A stretch of 64,000 nt of DNA from Blattamonas nauphoetae (lineage: Eukaryota > Preaxostyla > Oxymonadida). The stretch spans positions 1 to 64,000 of the forward strand of contig JARBJD010000271.1 in the NCBI GenBank assembly GCA_033064195.1. Reading direction: 5' to 3'. Shown one piece after another: positions 51,063-60,691 of the stretch (positions are counted from its first letter, which is position 1; each line of letters opens with the position of its first letter). The notes under the pieces were generated by a model that saw only the letters and a list, made by a program, of their open reading frames with translations, did not search any database and was not told the origin of the DNA. The translations under genes and the position numbers were made by a program.

Positions 51063-53703
51063 AGACAGTGTTGTCGTTCACTGATCCGATGTTCGACTCT
51101 CGAAAAAAGTGATTGTTGTGCTCGCTCGCCTCACTTGGAAGAGTCGTGTTGAGCAAAGGCGCCTGCCCTGGATTCCTCAGATGGTCAGACGCTCCAAGGG
51201 ACACTTTGCCTGAATTGTCGAGGAAGAAGTGATGAGGCGTGAGTACAGAGACCACGAGGTTGTCCTGCTTCTGGCTCTGAAGGTACTTGATGCCCTTGAT
51301 CACACTGAGAAGGATCGCTCCCGAATTGAGTGGATGGGGATCATCTGAGTGATGAATCCGATGGTACAGCGACGGACGCGTGGAGACAAAAGAGATGTTG
51401 AAGTTCCCGTCGCAGTTGAATGCCTTCACAAGATCAATTGGCTCACGCTTGGAATCTTCATCGTCGAAGCTTCTTTGGACAACAGTGACATCTTTCTGTT
51501 GTTGATCAGGATGTGACGGTGCAGGGAAGAGAACAGAATGCGTGTGACCCGTTCGAGCCATCGTTTCATCATCTTCATCGCATTTTATGACATCCTCCAC
51601 CATCTGCTCTTGCTGTGACGAGAGCGGTGGGCCTTGCTTCTTCTTCTTCTTTTGATGACAACAAACGAGAATGACGATGAGAAGAACAACGTGAGCAACA
51701 ACAGACACAACGATGACAGGAATGAGCCAGTTCTTGTTCTTGTCGAATATCTGCGAGAACCCCTCCGAAGAACCCGCTCTCAACTTGAACGAATCAGTCA
51801 CGAGTCCATCGTCGTACTGGAGGGCTCCTCTCAGCACTGTCGATGATGAGAATGAACTGCTGCTGATGTCGATTTCTGTGACGATTGTTGTCGTGTTTTT
51901 GAAAACTGATGTTGGCAGTTCGAACACAAACGGATCGACGTTCTTTTCTTCTGAATCTTCCCACACACACAGTGACAGATCACACGGATAGAAACTCGTC
52001 CCGATCAGCGTCAGATTGTACAGCGACTTCTTGCCACCAGTTGCTTTTGTCTTGTTGACATCGATCGTCGGGACGAAAAGTGGAGCGAGAACAGGATTTC
52101 CCGCCTTTGTCACACGACAGCTGTCAGTCGAGATCCAGTGGTTATCTGTGGAGGGATCGTCGCTTATCAACGCAGGTGGAATAGTGATTGAGCCATCGTC
52201 TGAGCATGCAATGTGCTTCCGGGTCGAGATGGTGGATGAAGTTGGTTGTGAGCAGTTCGCAAAATACGCACTTGAAATGTTCAGCGTGCCACCGCGCATG
52301 GCAATCGCTCCTTGTGCAACAGAATCAAATGTTGTGAAAGAAAGAGTGGTTGTGCAGTGATCCAAAACAAGAAGACCTGTCGACCACGCGCACATCTCAT
52401 CAGCGTCGTTCACTTGGCCGACGCTCTGTGGCGACGAGAACGTGCAAGTGACGAGAGTGAGAGTGCAGTTCTCGGCCGACAGGAAGGATGAGGTGATGCA
52501 CTGAGTCACATTTAACAGTGAGAACATTGTGGTTGTGTTTGGGTGAAGTGAAAAAGGTGTCTGAGTGAATGAGATTTGGCGAATATGGACGGAATCTGCG
52601 ACAAAATCACCTCCTTTCAGGTTGAGAAGAGTGGGTGTGACGGTGTGTGACGAGGAAAGGATGATGGTGAAGAAAGACAACGATCCGTCTTCGAAAGTGA
52701 AGATAGAATCATCGGAAGTCAGCTGCGATGATGACAAGTCGATGGTCAGCTCTTTGAATGTCAGTGTTCCTGGGTCGTCCGAGTCGCTGCTGAGGACACG
52801 TCCCTTCGATGTCATCTCCACAACTCCGCGCTTGTTGTGTCCACTGATCGTCAGCGACCGGTCGCCAATCGAAAGCAACTCGTTCAGCTCTGCCTCCCTC
52901 ACTTCGGCAAGTGGCTCGTGTGTCACATCGAAGCTCTTCGGCAGAGATCGACATGGCAAGAAAGAGTGTCCACACAGACGAAAGTTCGACGACCTGGTCT
53001 TGGTGACGTGGAACGATCCGACTGGTCGTGGGTAGAAGTGATACAGGAGAGAATAAGGCCCTTCCTCCGCGTTCTCCTCAACCATCACTCCACTCCATTC
53101 CGATGTCTGGTTGAATGTCCCTGCCCAGCTGTCGGTCTCCAGTGAAGTGCGGTTCTCCAATCCAGTGAGCAGCACCCAGTTTTCCACATCGCTCGCCACA
53201 CAATTCACAAATCCCGTGTCCTTCACTGAGACTTTTGTATTTTCGTTCAGCTGAGCCCAAATCGCTGATCCTCCATCGTGTTGTGAGGTGATTGTGTTGA
53301 AGAAAGAATGTGTGATTGTGAGTGATTGTGACGTGACGATGGCAGCGGTGGCTGAGAGTGTGATGTGCTCAATTGTTGTCCCTGTGATCTCCACTGACGC
53401 TCCCTCGTGTTTGATCAGAGGTTTATCCAGAGTGAATGAGCTGAGTTTTGAGGACGAGAGGACGAGTGATCCTGTTCCACTGATTGCGAATAACGTTGGT
53501 GATGTCTGGACTGTTTTTGGAGTGAAATGAAGAGTGTGAGCTGTGAATGTTTCTGATTCGATTGCGATCGTGCATGTTGCGGCTTTGATTTTGTGCATTT
53601 GTGAAGACGACGAGGTCCATTTCATTCGCTTGGTTGATGTGACACTTCTGGTCAGATCGATATCTGAATGGATGAGGACTGCTGCGTCATCCTCTCCACT
53701 CAA
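51025..53703 (-). CDS. Pectin-lyase-fold membrane protein with kinase-like tail (truncated at both ends)
   Basis: 892 open codons. Residues 1-640 are a beta-helix-type ectodomain of repeated T/S-rich strands ('LVLSSSKLSSFTLDKPLIK', 'GGTLNISSAYFANCSQP'). A transmembrane helix follows at about 655-675 ('WLIPVIVVSVVAHVVLLIV') with a K-rich stop-transfer. The cytosolic part (about 680-880) has features of the kinase N-lobe to catalytic-loop region ('GAILLSVIKGIKYLQS', 'VLTPHHFFLDNSGKVSLGA') and ends there. The final residues 'SYEPNQCSLTSE' are read from the TIR of the neighbouring element. There is no ATG: the frame opens after a stop only 8 bases from the TIR at 53711. Both gene ends have therefore been replaced by transposon ends. 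Confidence 0.75.
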   Translation of the reverse strand: MSGEDDAAVLIHSDIDLTRSVTSTKRMKWTSSSSQMHKIKAATCTIAIESETFTAHTLHFTPKTVQTSPTLFAISGTGSLVLSSSKLSSFTLDKPLIKHEGASVEITGTTIEHITLSATAAIVTSQSLTITHSFFNTITSQHDGGSAIWAQLNENTKVSVKDTGFVNCVASDVENWVLLTGLENRTSLETDSWAGTFNQTSEWSGVMVEENAEEGPYSLLYHFYPRPVGSFHVTKTRSSNFRLCGHSFLPCRSLPKSFDVTHEPLAEVREAELNELLSIGDRSLTISGHNKRGVVEMTSKGRVLSSDSDDPGTLTFKELTIDLSSSQLTSDDSIFTFEDGSLSFFTIILSSSHTVTPTLLNLKGGDFVADSVHIRQISFTQTPFSLHPNTTTMFSLLNVTQCITSSFLSAENCTLTLVTCTFSSPQSVGQVNDADEMCAWSTGLLVLDHCTTTLSFTTFDSVAQGAIAMRGGTLNISSAYFANCSQPTSSTISTRKHIACSDDGSITIPPALISDDPSTDNHWISTDSCRVTKAGNPVLAPLFVPTIDVNKTKATGGKKSLYNLTLIGTSFYPCDLSLCVWEDSEEKNVDPFVFELPTSVFKNTTTIVTEIDISSSSFSSSTVLRGALQYDDGLVTDSFKLRAGSSEGFSQIFDKNKNWLIPVIVVSVVAHVVLLIVILVCCHQKKKKKQGPPLSSQQEQMVEDVIKCDEDDETMARTGHTHSVLFPAPSHPDQQQKDVTVVQRSFDDEDSKREPIDLVKAFNCDGNFNISFVSTRPSLYHRIHHSDDPHPLNSGAILLSVIKGIKYLQSQKQDNLVVSVLTPHHFFLDNSGKVSLGASDHLRNPGQAPLLNTTLPSEASEHNNHFFRESNIGSVNDNTVSYEPNQCSLTSE

Positions 53704-54229
53704 ACTCTGTTCACAGATTTAAGACTGAGTGAGGAAGAGTGAGATATCTCCGACATGGAACAGAAACCTTTCTATTGGGTTAGATTCTTGGGAGAAGATA
53801 CCATACAACCAACACCCAAGAGGGGAACAAAAGATGAATAGAGCTGAAACAAGCCGAAAATAGGCATGGGCAGCGGTCGGTCCGACTGCTCGTCGACCGA
53901 CCGACTGCTTTTCCTGACGATCGTACCCATTTCTCACAATTTGTGTCTCTGATTCCTTGAGATTGATTTGTAAAACTAGATTAAAGAACAGTGAATATGT
54001 GCTTGTGTGTGGGAAGAAAAATCAACGGCAAATAGTTGAGTTTGTCCATGAAAACAGAGAAAAGGTGCTGGACAGTGAATCAAAAAGAAACAACAGCCTA
54101 CGTCGTTTTGAGAGATTGTGAGGTGGATGAGTGCAGTCTGTTATGTCGGTGTTTGCGTATCGAGCCGTTTGAAGCAGTGGAAGAAGCGTTGTGCCAACGC
54201 TTCGGACTCCGTCAGCTGCCCATGTCACA

Positions 54230-55708
54230 TGTTGCTGAACGCACACAGCACCAGCTCCTCTGTCGCCAGCTTGTTGGTGTAGTCTTCGATCAGTTCCATT
54301 TCCTCATCTTTCAGAGCAGCGAAGTTGGTGATATCCAGATGGGCCTGCACGACTCAGCCATGGACAAAAGTTTACGGGCACCCTGGTCTGAATTTATGAA
54401 CAGGTGGTTTTTTCTCATTTTTTCAGAAACACTTCACAACAATGAAATACAGTCATTTTTGAAAAATAAAACCAATATAGTGTGGTGAAGTGAAAATCAA
54501 GATGGTTGACTGAGGTCTCTCCCAAGGCACTTCTGATTGCGGCCGTCGTAATCCGTCTCCTCTTCCAAGGAGAGGAGACGTGATGAGTTGAGTAATGTCC
54601 TCCAGTGAAACTTGTCGTTTTTCACTCCTTGTCGAGATACTGTTCGGACTGTGACGAAAAGTGTGTTTTCTATCTTCTTTATCTCTCTTCAGCCGTCCAT
54701 GAAACTCTCCAAAACACTTTAACGTGTTCTAAGAATACTTGTTCTGTCCTCATTCGACTGAATACTAACTCACGTTGTGTGTACGAACTCTAGTGAAATT
54801 CTCCCTACTTCATTTTCACTACAGCTTGTCATAGATCTCGAGTCAAATAAAGAATCAACTGTGTCCCCGTCTGATAGAGCGTTTGGAAGAGTTTCATGGA
54901 CGGCTGAAGAGAGATAAAGAAGATAGAAAACACACTTTTTCGTCACAGTCCGAACAGTATCTCGACAAGGAGTGAAAAACGACAAGTTTCACTGGAGGAC
55001 ATTACTCAACTCATCACGTCTCCTCTCCTTGGAAGAGGAGACGGATTACGACGGCCGCAATCAGAAGTGCCTTGGGAGAGACCTCAGTCAACCATCTTGA
55101 TTTTCACTTCACCACACTATATTGGTTTTATTTTTCAAAAATGACTGTATTTCATTGTTGTGAAGTGTTTCTGAAAAAATGAGAAAAAACCACCTGTTCA
55201 TAAATTCAGACCAGGGTGCCCGTAAACTTTTGTCCGTGACTGACTGTCGTTTTGGCTGAGGTCTGCCATACGTGCTGTCGATGCACTGTGTGGGCAGCGC
55301 AGTGGATGAGATGGGTGGCAGTGTGATGGCAGGCAAGCTGGTAGCGTCGTTCTTTGTCGATCTGTCCAAACGCGAGAACTCTGAATTGTGGACGTGTTGC
55401 TCGGTTAGGGCAGGGACGATCTGGTGTGTGACACAATGTCCAGCCTTCCCAAGGTCGACCACATCAAACACAGCTGCGGTGCGATCGGCGAGGATTTCAG
55501 CGAACGAGCCTTCGGATCGACTTCTTTCAGGCTTCGGGAAGAATAGGGTGAGCTTTCCGTTGTTGTGGTCTTGGCCACCTGATGTTTGGTAGAAGACGGT
55601 CTGGGTGAGCACAACGAGATCGTGGATACTGTCCTTTCCGGGTGTTTTCAGCACAATCTGAACGTTTGCCTCGAATTCAAGTGCATTCAAGCGCATGTCA
55701 ACTTCCAC
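54230..55708 (-). pseudogene. Unknown gene in the hAT element, split by a fold-back element
   Basis: The - strand reads from 55708 'MEVDMRLNALEFEANVQIVL', 'GKLTLFFPKPERSRSEGS' and 'AEILADRTAAVFDVVDLGK' to 55246. It continues beyond the inserted element from about 54,351 as 'AHLDITNFAALKDEEMELIE' with 'DYTNKLATEELVLCAFSNM' and a stop. The 3-bp duplication of the element lies at the junction. The family is not recognised. It may be captured host sequence or an element gene. Confidence 0.5.
54355..55242. mobile_element. Fold-back DNA element, copy 3 (888 bp)
   Basis: Ends CAGCCATGGACAAAAGTTTA and CAGTCACGGACAAAAGTTTA (inverse), with a 3-bp duplication ACT at 54352-54354 and 55243-55245. Almost identical to copy 2, so both moved or recombined recently. 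It is younger than the hAT element it sits in. Confidence 0.9.
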
Positions 55709-58330
55709 TTCAGGATGTTATTCAATGTGTTGTGAAGAGGTCAGATCAATTGTTTGAGTAATGTTCTTGCGTTTGACAGTGTATTAGTGCAGTCCTTCGA
55801 GGAATGGCGTCGTTGTATTTTCTTTCATCTCTGTCAGCTCAGCATGTGACTTTCCGGAGTTGAGGTGTTTTGTGACAACTTCAATTTGAAAAGGGATTAC
55901 ACTGTGTGTTGTGTTCAGTGCGATCCAATCATGAACCGTCAGATCATGTTTGACTTATTCGTCTCCCTTCGACTTCTTCTGAGCTTCCTTCTGACGGGCT
56001 TTTTGGAGGTCCTTGGAAATGATTTCTTCTGCCTGATCGGTTGTAGTCTATCCCTGGTATTGTCGTTCAATTACAGTTGGTAATGAGCGATTGGTTGTGA
56101 AGTGTCCATCTAACTTCGTCAATGTTGAGTAAACAGGCGAAGTATCCAAATATGTTGTTAATAGCACAGTGTTGTTCTGTTTGTTGGAGACCAATTCGAT
56201 ATTGGAGACATTTCAGAGTTTCAGGGAAAACATCTTCATTAGAGGCTGGATAACTGTTCTGCTGCCACTTGTTTCCTCCACCCTATCATGCATCTTCAAT
56301 GAATGGAAGTTCAATCTGTTTCTCCAATCTTTCACGTGTGTGTCAGCCAGTTCAGATTGTTGTCAATGAGCTGTTCCTTTTGACACGTTGTGAAGCTTGT
56401 TTGAAAGAATGACTGAAAACCGATCAGAACAAATCCACTATTATGTTGTTCTTAAAGTCCAATCGAATCATGACCGAGGAATCTGAAGCAAAATTGAGGA
56501 CAGATGAGAGGAATGGCTTGTGGTTCGAGTTCGCCAGTGACCCAGATTGGTTGTGAGCAGAAAATTAGGGCAAAAACATAGTCCACATTATGATACAGCC
56601 TTGCAACTGAGGATGTCGATTAATAGCAGGTCGAGGATGGACTGTTTGTGTGAACGATCTAATGAGCAATATCAAGAGGAAAATGAAGGAGAATGAAGAT
56701 GAAATGGATATAGATACTGATTACTGTAGTTTGAAGCCTCCTGGTATGTCAATTTGTGTTCATCCGGCTTGAGTTCTTGGCCAGGTTCTCGGATGAACGT
56801 GTATGACACTTTACAGCTGCTCTCTCCACAAATCTGTCCAGAATAGACGAAAAACAGTGCAATACATGGATTAAAGCGAGGTGAAATGTCACACTGTTCG
56901 ATCTGTGTCTTTGGTCCGGGATTTGTGCCCACATATGGGCGATTCTGAATGAAAACTTGTTTTACACTAATGTGCGTCACCAACAATTATTTTTTGCCCA
57001 ATTACCGTTCACCTGTGTAATAGACAGAAAACAGGAAAATTAGTGGAATTAAAGTTCGATCGCGTTCGATATCGTCATTTTTTGTTGAAGACAATTGTGC
57101 ACACTTTTTATCACAGAACAAGTTCAAAAAGAGATAAATGATGGAAAACGAAGGAAAAAGCTCATTCTGTGTGAAAGAACCAACACAAGGTCATCTATTG
57201 GAGAAAAAGTCACAAACTGTTCGAGGAGACATATTCAACAGACTTGATAAGATTAGTCTTGGAAATTTCAGAAAGTATCCGGACGATGCGGTTTGTGATA
57301 AATTGTGAAGGAAAAACGAGCATGAGAGGAACTGTAGCAGTGGGAGGAAGATCGAAAAGAGTGAATCGAATTTGACGGTTTACAACGAGAAATTGCTGAA
57401 ACAAAAGGAGAAATAGAGCGAAAACAGTCCAAAACGTTCAATCATGCGATTCTTGAGAGATCCTTATGGCTCCTGAGATTTGATTTGCGACGAGACAAAA
57501 AAGTGCTGAGTTTCAGCACATGAGAACAAAAAACAATACATACAGTCTGATCTACATCCAATACGCTGGTTGAGACGGGTCGGATCATCTAGATTCATAA
57601 TCAAATAAAGTTGGATGGTGAGAAGGAGCCTGAACTTTGAATCGGAAAGATATCACGCGAGAATGAAGAAAAGTTGAATATCAAACCTTTATGATGTCGA
57701 TAGTGGCTGGACCTGTGAACTGGGAGGATTTCTGGGAGATCTTCAACTTCAAGACGAAAGGGAGACGCATGCAAGTTTTGATTTAGAATCGCCCATATGC
57801 AATGCTTGCGTACCCAGCCTGCTGCTATCAAAGTACCCATTGGAAAGGAGAAATCATGGTTTTCAGCAAATATCGGCCGGATAATTGTTTTCATTCCTCC
57901 TCTTCGTCAATTTAACAATTTGTCGCTCGTCTTCGAATACGATCGTGTCGGCTCGTTTCGACACCTTCATTTTCCTTCAAGATGAGAAGGATCGGATTCT
58001 TTGAGATTATATCCAAAATGGTGTCATGATCCGATTCGGTAGTGGGACGACAGACTATCTTGAGCGAGATCACGAGAGAAAGTGATTGGTATGTCTTGAG
58101 AAGAAATAGAATACCATTTTCTCTTCATCTGGAGTCGTAGTAATGTTGTCAAAACAAAGAGGGAGAGTCGGTGTCGGTCGGACAGGCCGATTTTTTGTCC
58201 GATGTTGGGGAAGGACAGACCGACTCAGGGACTCTTGATCCACAAACAATTCCACTTTAATTTCGAGAAATATGAGATGAACTAATTATAGAGATGTTGT
58301 GAATCAAAAATGAGAAAAAGTGAACAATAA
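55709..58330. other. hAT interior with gene-like pieces
   Basis: Three - strand stretches look like exons of an unknown gene: 57,900-57,700 ('FAENHDFSFPMGTLIAAGWV'), 57,404-57,220 ('RQIRFTLFDLPPTATVPLML') and 56,986-56,740 ('ISPRFNPCIALFFVYSGQIC'). They are not recognised and not obviously linked. The rest is A+T-rich without a gene. Confidence 0.3.
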
Positions 58331-58405
58331 AGTGTCCCAGGCAGGATTCGATCCTGGGTCCGGGGAGCAAAAAGCTTCCGTGCTACCACTCGACTAAAGG
58401 GCACT
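58331..58405 (-). tRNA. tRNA-like sequence, degenerate
   Basis: On the - strand TAGTCGAGTGG fits the Pol III A box. GGATCGAATCC fits the B box with one change, 31 bases later. The ends AGTGCCC and GGACACT pair with one mismatch. The anticodon region CTTTTTG would give UUU (Lys). Several stem mismatches make a working tRNA unlikely. It lies inside the hAT element, near its right end, and may be a pseudo-tRNA or SINE-like remnant. Confidence 0.35.
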
Positions 58406-58631
58406 TCAAAAAAGTCGCCGACTGTTTTATTTTTAGGGACTGGACTCGATGCTGTCAGACCGACCACTGCCCATGCCTAGCCGAAAACAAGCGTAGATGA
58501 CGATAAAGTGGGCTGAGGCCGAAATAAAGACAAAGTCAACAGTGAAGAAGATAAAGAACTGACAATCAAAAGATAGCAGGGAGGGTGGGTGGTCACTCTT
58601 CCTCACTCAGTCTTAAATCTGTGATCATTCT

Positions 58632-59501
58632 TCAATGATCTGATTCAATCCCTCGTTCGGAAGAGTGAGACTTGGGAGTAGTGTCCAAGGGCAGTACGTA
58701 GTGCGTCTGCATCACGCCCGACTTGACCGACAACCGCGCGCCTTCAGCGACTGAAGGGATTGACTCTCCCTTGCGGATCCTTGCGGAGATCCCTGCATGC
58801 TTCGGAGCATACGGTTTAAAAGAGTCTGGAATGTCCGACTTTCTCATCAGTTTTCGAACCAGGTCGCGGACCTCATCCACTCTCCGCTCTCTCCCAATCT
58901 CAATGTCATAAAACAGACCAACAGTCTCCCAATCCAGTGGGCGTTTCGCCCGAATCAACCTGACCACATTCTCCAAACTACCTGTCAACCTCAACTCTTC
59001 CTCAATCTCATCCTCTCTCAACACCACTCTCTGTGGCTCTGGGCTCCGCTTCAACGCTGCCACCAAGACTATCGTATTCCCCTTCTTCTCTAGTCCGACA
59101 CTCCCACAACGAACCGAGGTCATCTCTGTGTATCTCATCGCGTGGTTCAGGATCAACGACGTCGCAACAATTTGTTGCCAATCCTCGCATGACTGTGCAA
59201 GCCCTCTCATCTTTCTAATTCCATCTTCCAACAGCTTTGCGTCGAAAATCGTTGAATATCTTGCCTGTTTCGGCTCAGTCCTCTTTTGTCCCCGAAAATA
59301 CAGTTGAACAGACTTTGACTGGCTAACATCGTCGACTCCAATATGTCGGCATAGAAAGCTCAGCGCCGATCTCGCAGTTTCTTTTGTCCTTGTCTTGCCA
59401 GTCCTCTGAGAGATAAAGTTAAGAACTGCTGCTTCCTCAATGGCCTCCCAATCTCGCTTCTCTTTCACACACCACTCAATCCACTTACCATGGGTCGGCA
59501 T
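58632..59501 (-). CDS. Tyrosine-recombinase-like protein
   Basis: 289 residues. An N-terminal SAM-like/core-binding part (about 1-90) holds 'AVLNFISQRTGKTRTKETAR' and 'ALSFLCRHIGVDDVSQSKSV'. The catalytic part shows box I 'NHAMRYTEMTSVRCGSV' with the conserved Arg at about 143, a beta-hairpin Lys candidate in 'VAALKRSPEPQRVVL', box II as 'PYAPKHAGISARIRKGE', and the nucleophile candidate Tyr in 'MQTHYVLP' (about 266). In box II the expected H-x-x-R reads Y-A-P-K, so activity is doubtful. Such proteins power Crypton- and DIRS-type mobility; nothing else of DIRS is visible. GGACA-rich repeats start at its first codon. Confidence 0.65.
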   Translation of the reverse strand: MPTHGKWIEWCVKEKRDWEAIEEAAVLNFISQRTGKTRTKETARSALSFLCRHIGVDDVSQSKSVQLYFRGQKRTEPKQARYSTIFDAKLLEDGIRKMRGLAQSCEDWQQIVATSLILNHAMRYTEMTSVRCGSVGLEKKGNTIVLVAALKRSPEPQRVVLREDEIEEELRLTGSLENVVRLIRAKRPLDWETVGLFYDIEIGRERRVDEVRDLVRKLMRKSDIPDSFKPYAPKHAGISARIRKGESIPSVAEGARLSVKSGVMQTHYVLPLDTTPKSHSSERGIESDH

Positions 59502-59930
59502 GTCCTATAGGCAGGACATCATAGGACAGCCAAAAAGAGGAGGACAATTTGGATAAAAATGCCGATGACAAGGATTGAACTTGTAGCTTGCATTGTCTGT
59601 CAGTGAAAACCTGAAACCAAAAATGAGGAGAAAGTTGAGATAATTATGCACGTTTTCTGTTTTAGAATCATTTCAATTGTGTTTTTTCACCCTCTTTTGC
59701 TGAAAATCGCCAATGTTGTCCAAAAGCGATCGATCCGCCCACCATAGGACACGATAGGACAATTCTGAATCGGGCTCAAACCATAGGACATGAAGGCTTT
59801 TTGAGATCTGTACAATACTTGCGTCTCAATTTCACAATAAAATCGAGGGAGGACAATTGTCCTGTCCTGTCCTATCGTGTCCTATGGTGGCCCGATCTGT
59901 CCTATCAAACCATCATTTTTATCAAGTTGT
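59500..59930. repeat. GGACA-rich repeats beside the recombinase gene
   Basis: More than ten GGACA/TGTCC boxes, many as ATAGGACA. A 22-base perfect inverted repeat (CACCATAGGACACGATAGGA...) lies at 59740-59761 and 59868-59889, with GGACAGGACAGGACAATTGTCC-type sequence just inside the right copy. These may be terminal or subterminal binding sites of a mobile element. The same design is seen at 28660-29156. Confidence 0.6.
59560..59600 (-). tRNA. 3' half of a tRNA (relic)
   Basis: On the - strand a perfect T-arm, ACAAG-TTCAATC-CTTGT, is followed by CATCGGCA and a T run (a Pol III terminator). No matching 5' half (TGCCGATG) is found within 200 bases upstream, so only the 3' half is present. Confidence 0.4.
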
Positions 59931-60142
59931 CATTCAATCAGCCAAATGACCCTTTTGTCGAAGCACACTGAGCGACAGAGGTACTCTGTGTGCTCTTTTC
60001 TTGTTCTTATCTTCATATTTCTGTCTCTCTCGTTTTATAGAGACTGGACATAAAGATCATGGAGACATATGAAAGAGTCGAACTGAAGTGAAGGTTGAGA
60101 GAATGAAGCGACCAGTCTGCTCTCTTTTTGTCGTTTATTCTC
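59931..60142. other. No gene seen
   Basis: Short spacer after the GGACA repeats. Confidence 0.3.
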
Positions 60143-60691
60143 TTATTTTCCATCTTCTCGAATTTCAGTGCAAATAGAACAGGTTTTCACTACACCTGAA
60201 GCAAGGGACAGATGAACACGAGAAACACCAGCAGTACTGTCTGCCAGTTTGCCCTCTTCTTGTTCGTATCCTCTTCTTGACCTCTTTCTCTTCTTTGGAT
60301 ATGAGAAGAACTCTTGATCGACCTGATTTTCGATTTTCTCGAGATGACGGAGAAAATGATTTGGCAAGAACAACACTGAGAATGAGAGGAGCAAAATGAG
60401 TTCGAGAAAAGGAAAAAAGGGAAAGGAAGCGATGAAAAGAGTTCCAGATGAGAAGAAGAGACAAGAAGAGACTGGAGAGATACAGACGAAAGAAGGAAGG
60501 GGGCAGAGAGGGTTGAGAGAGAGAGAAGTGAGAGAAGCAGCTGAGACACAAAAGGAAGGTGTGCTCACAGGGTAAATTGGACGGATGGACAGCCTGAACA
60601 CAAGCCATTCAAACGTATGTCTGCTCTCCTCTCTGTATTTCGAAAATCTCAATCCTTCATCACTATCTCCTTTCTCTTTCCATCCCTTCAT
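60143..60691 (-). other. Low-complexity open frame, doubtful gene
   Basis: 182 codons, hydrophobic and S/F/L-rich in the middle ('ELILLLSFSVLFLPNHFL') with a charged end ('YPKKRKRSRRGYEQEEGK'). Strong purine/pyrimidine bias keeps frames open on both strands here. I do not trust it as a real gene. Confidence 0.2.

Larger units (their letters stand above)
53861..58479. mobile_element. hAT-type element, 4,619 bp
   Basis: TIRs of 29 bases with three mismatches, TAGGCATGGGCAGCGGTCGG on the left and TAGGCATGGGCAGTGGTCGG inverted on the right. An 8-bp duplication GCCGAAAA lies at 53853-53860 and 58480-58487. TAGGNNTGGGC ends and an 8-bp duplication are diagnostic of hAT. No hAT transposase is recognised. 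The interior holds unknown gene relics, a fold-back element and a tRNA-like sequence, so it looks like a cargo-bearing non-autonomous copy. Confidence 0.9.
53711..58624. mobile_element. TIR element (32-bp ends) split by a hAT element
   Basis: Perfect 32-base inverted ends begin TCACAGATTTAAGACTGAGT. Without the nested hAT the element would be only about 290 bases long (53711-53860 plus 58488-58624). No target duplication is clear. The left end abuts the pectin-lyase gene and the right end lies 7 bases from the stop of the recombinase gene. Confidence 0.75.

Noticed and set aside
58331-58405. Functional tRNA-Lys
   Set aside because: A and B boxes are present, but the D stem, anticodon stem and acceptor stem each have mismatches. 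It is kept only as tRNA-like.
53711-58624. Single large autonomous transposon with 32-base ends
   Set aside because: The hAT ends and 8-bp duplication inside show that most of the length is a later insertion.
60143-60691. 182-residue membrane protein
   Set aside because: Strong one-strand purine bias keeps frames open on both strands. No domain, start context or intron signal.
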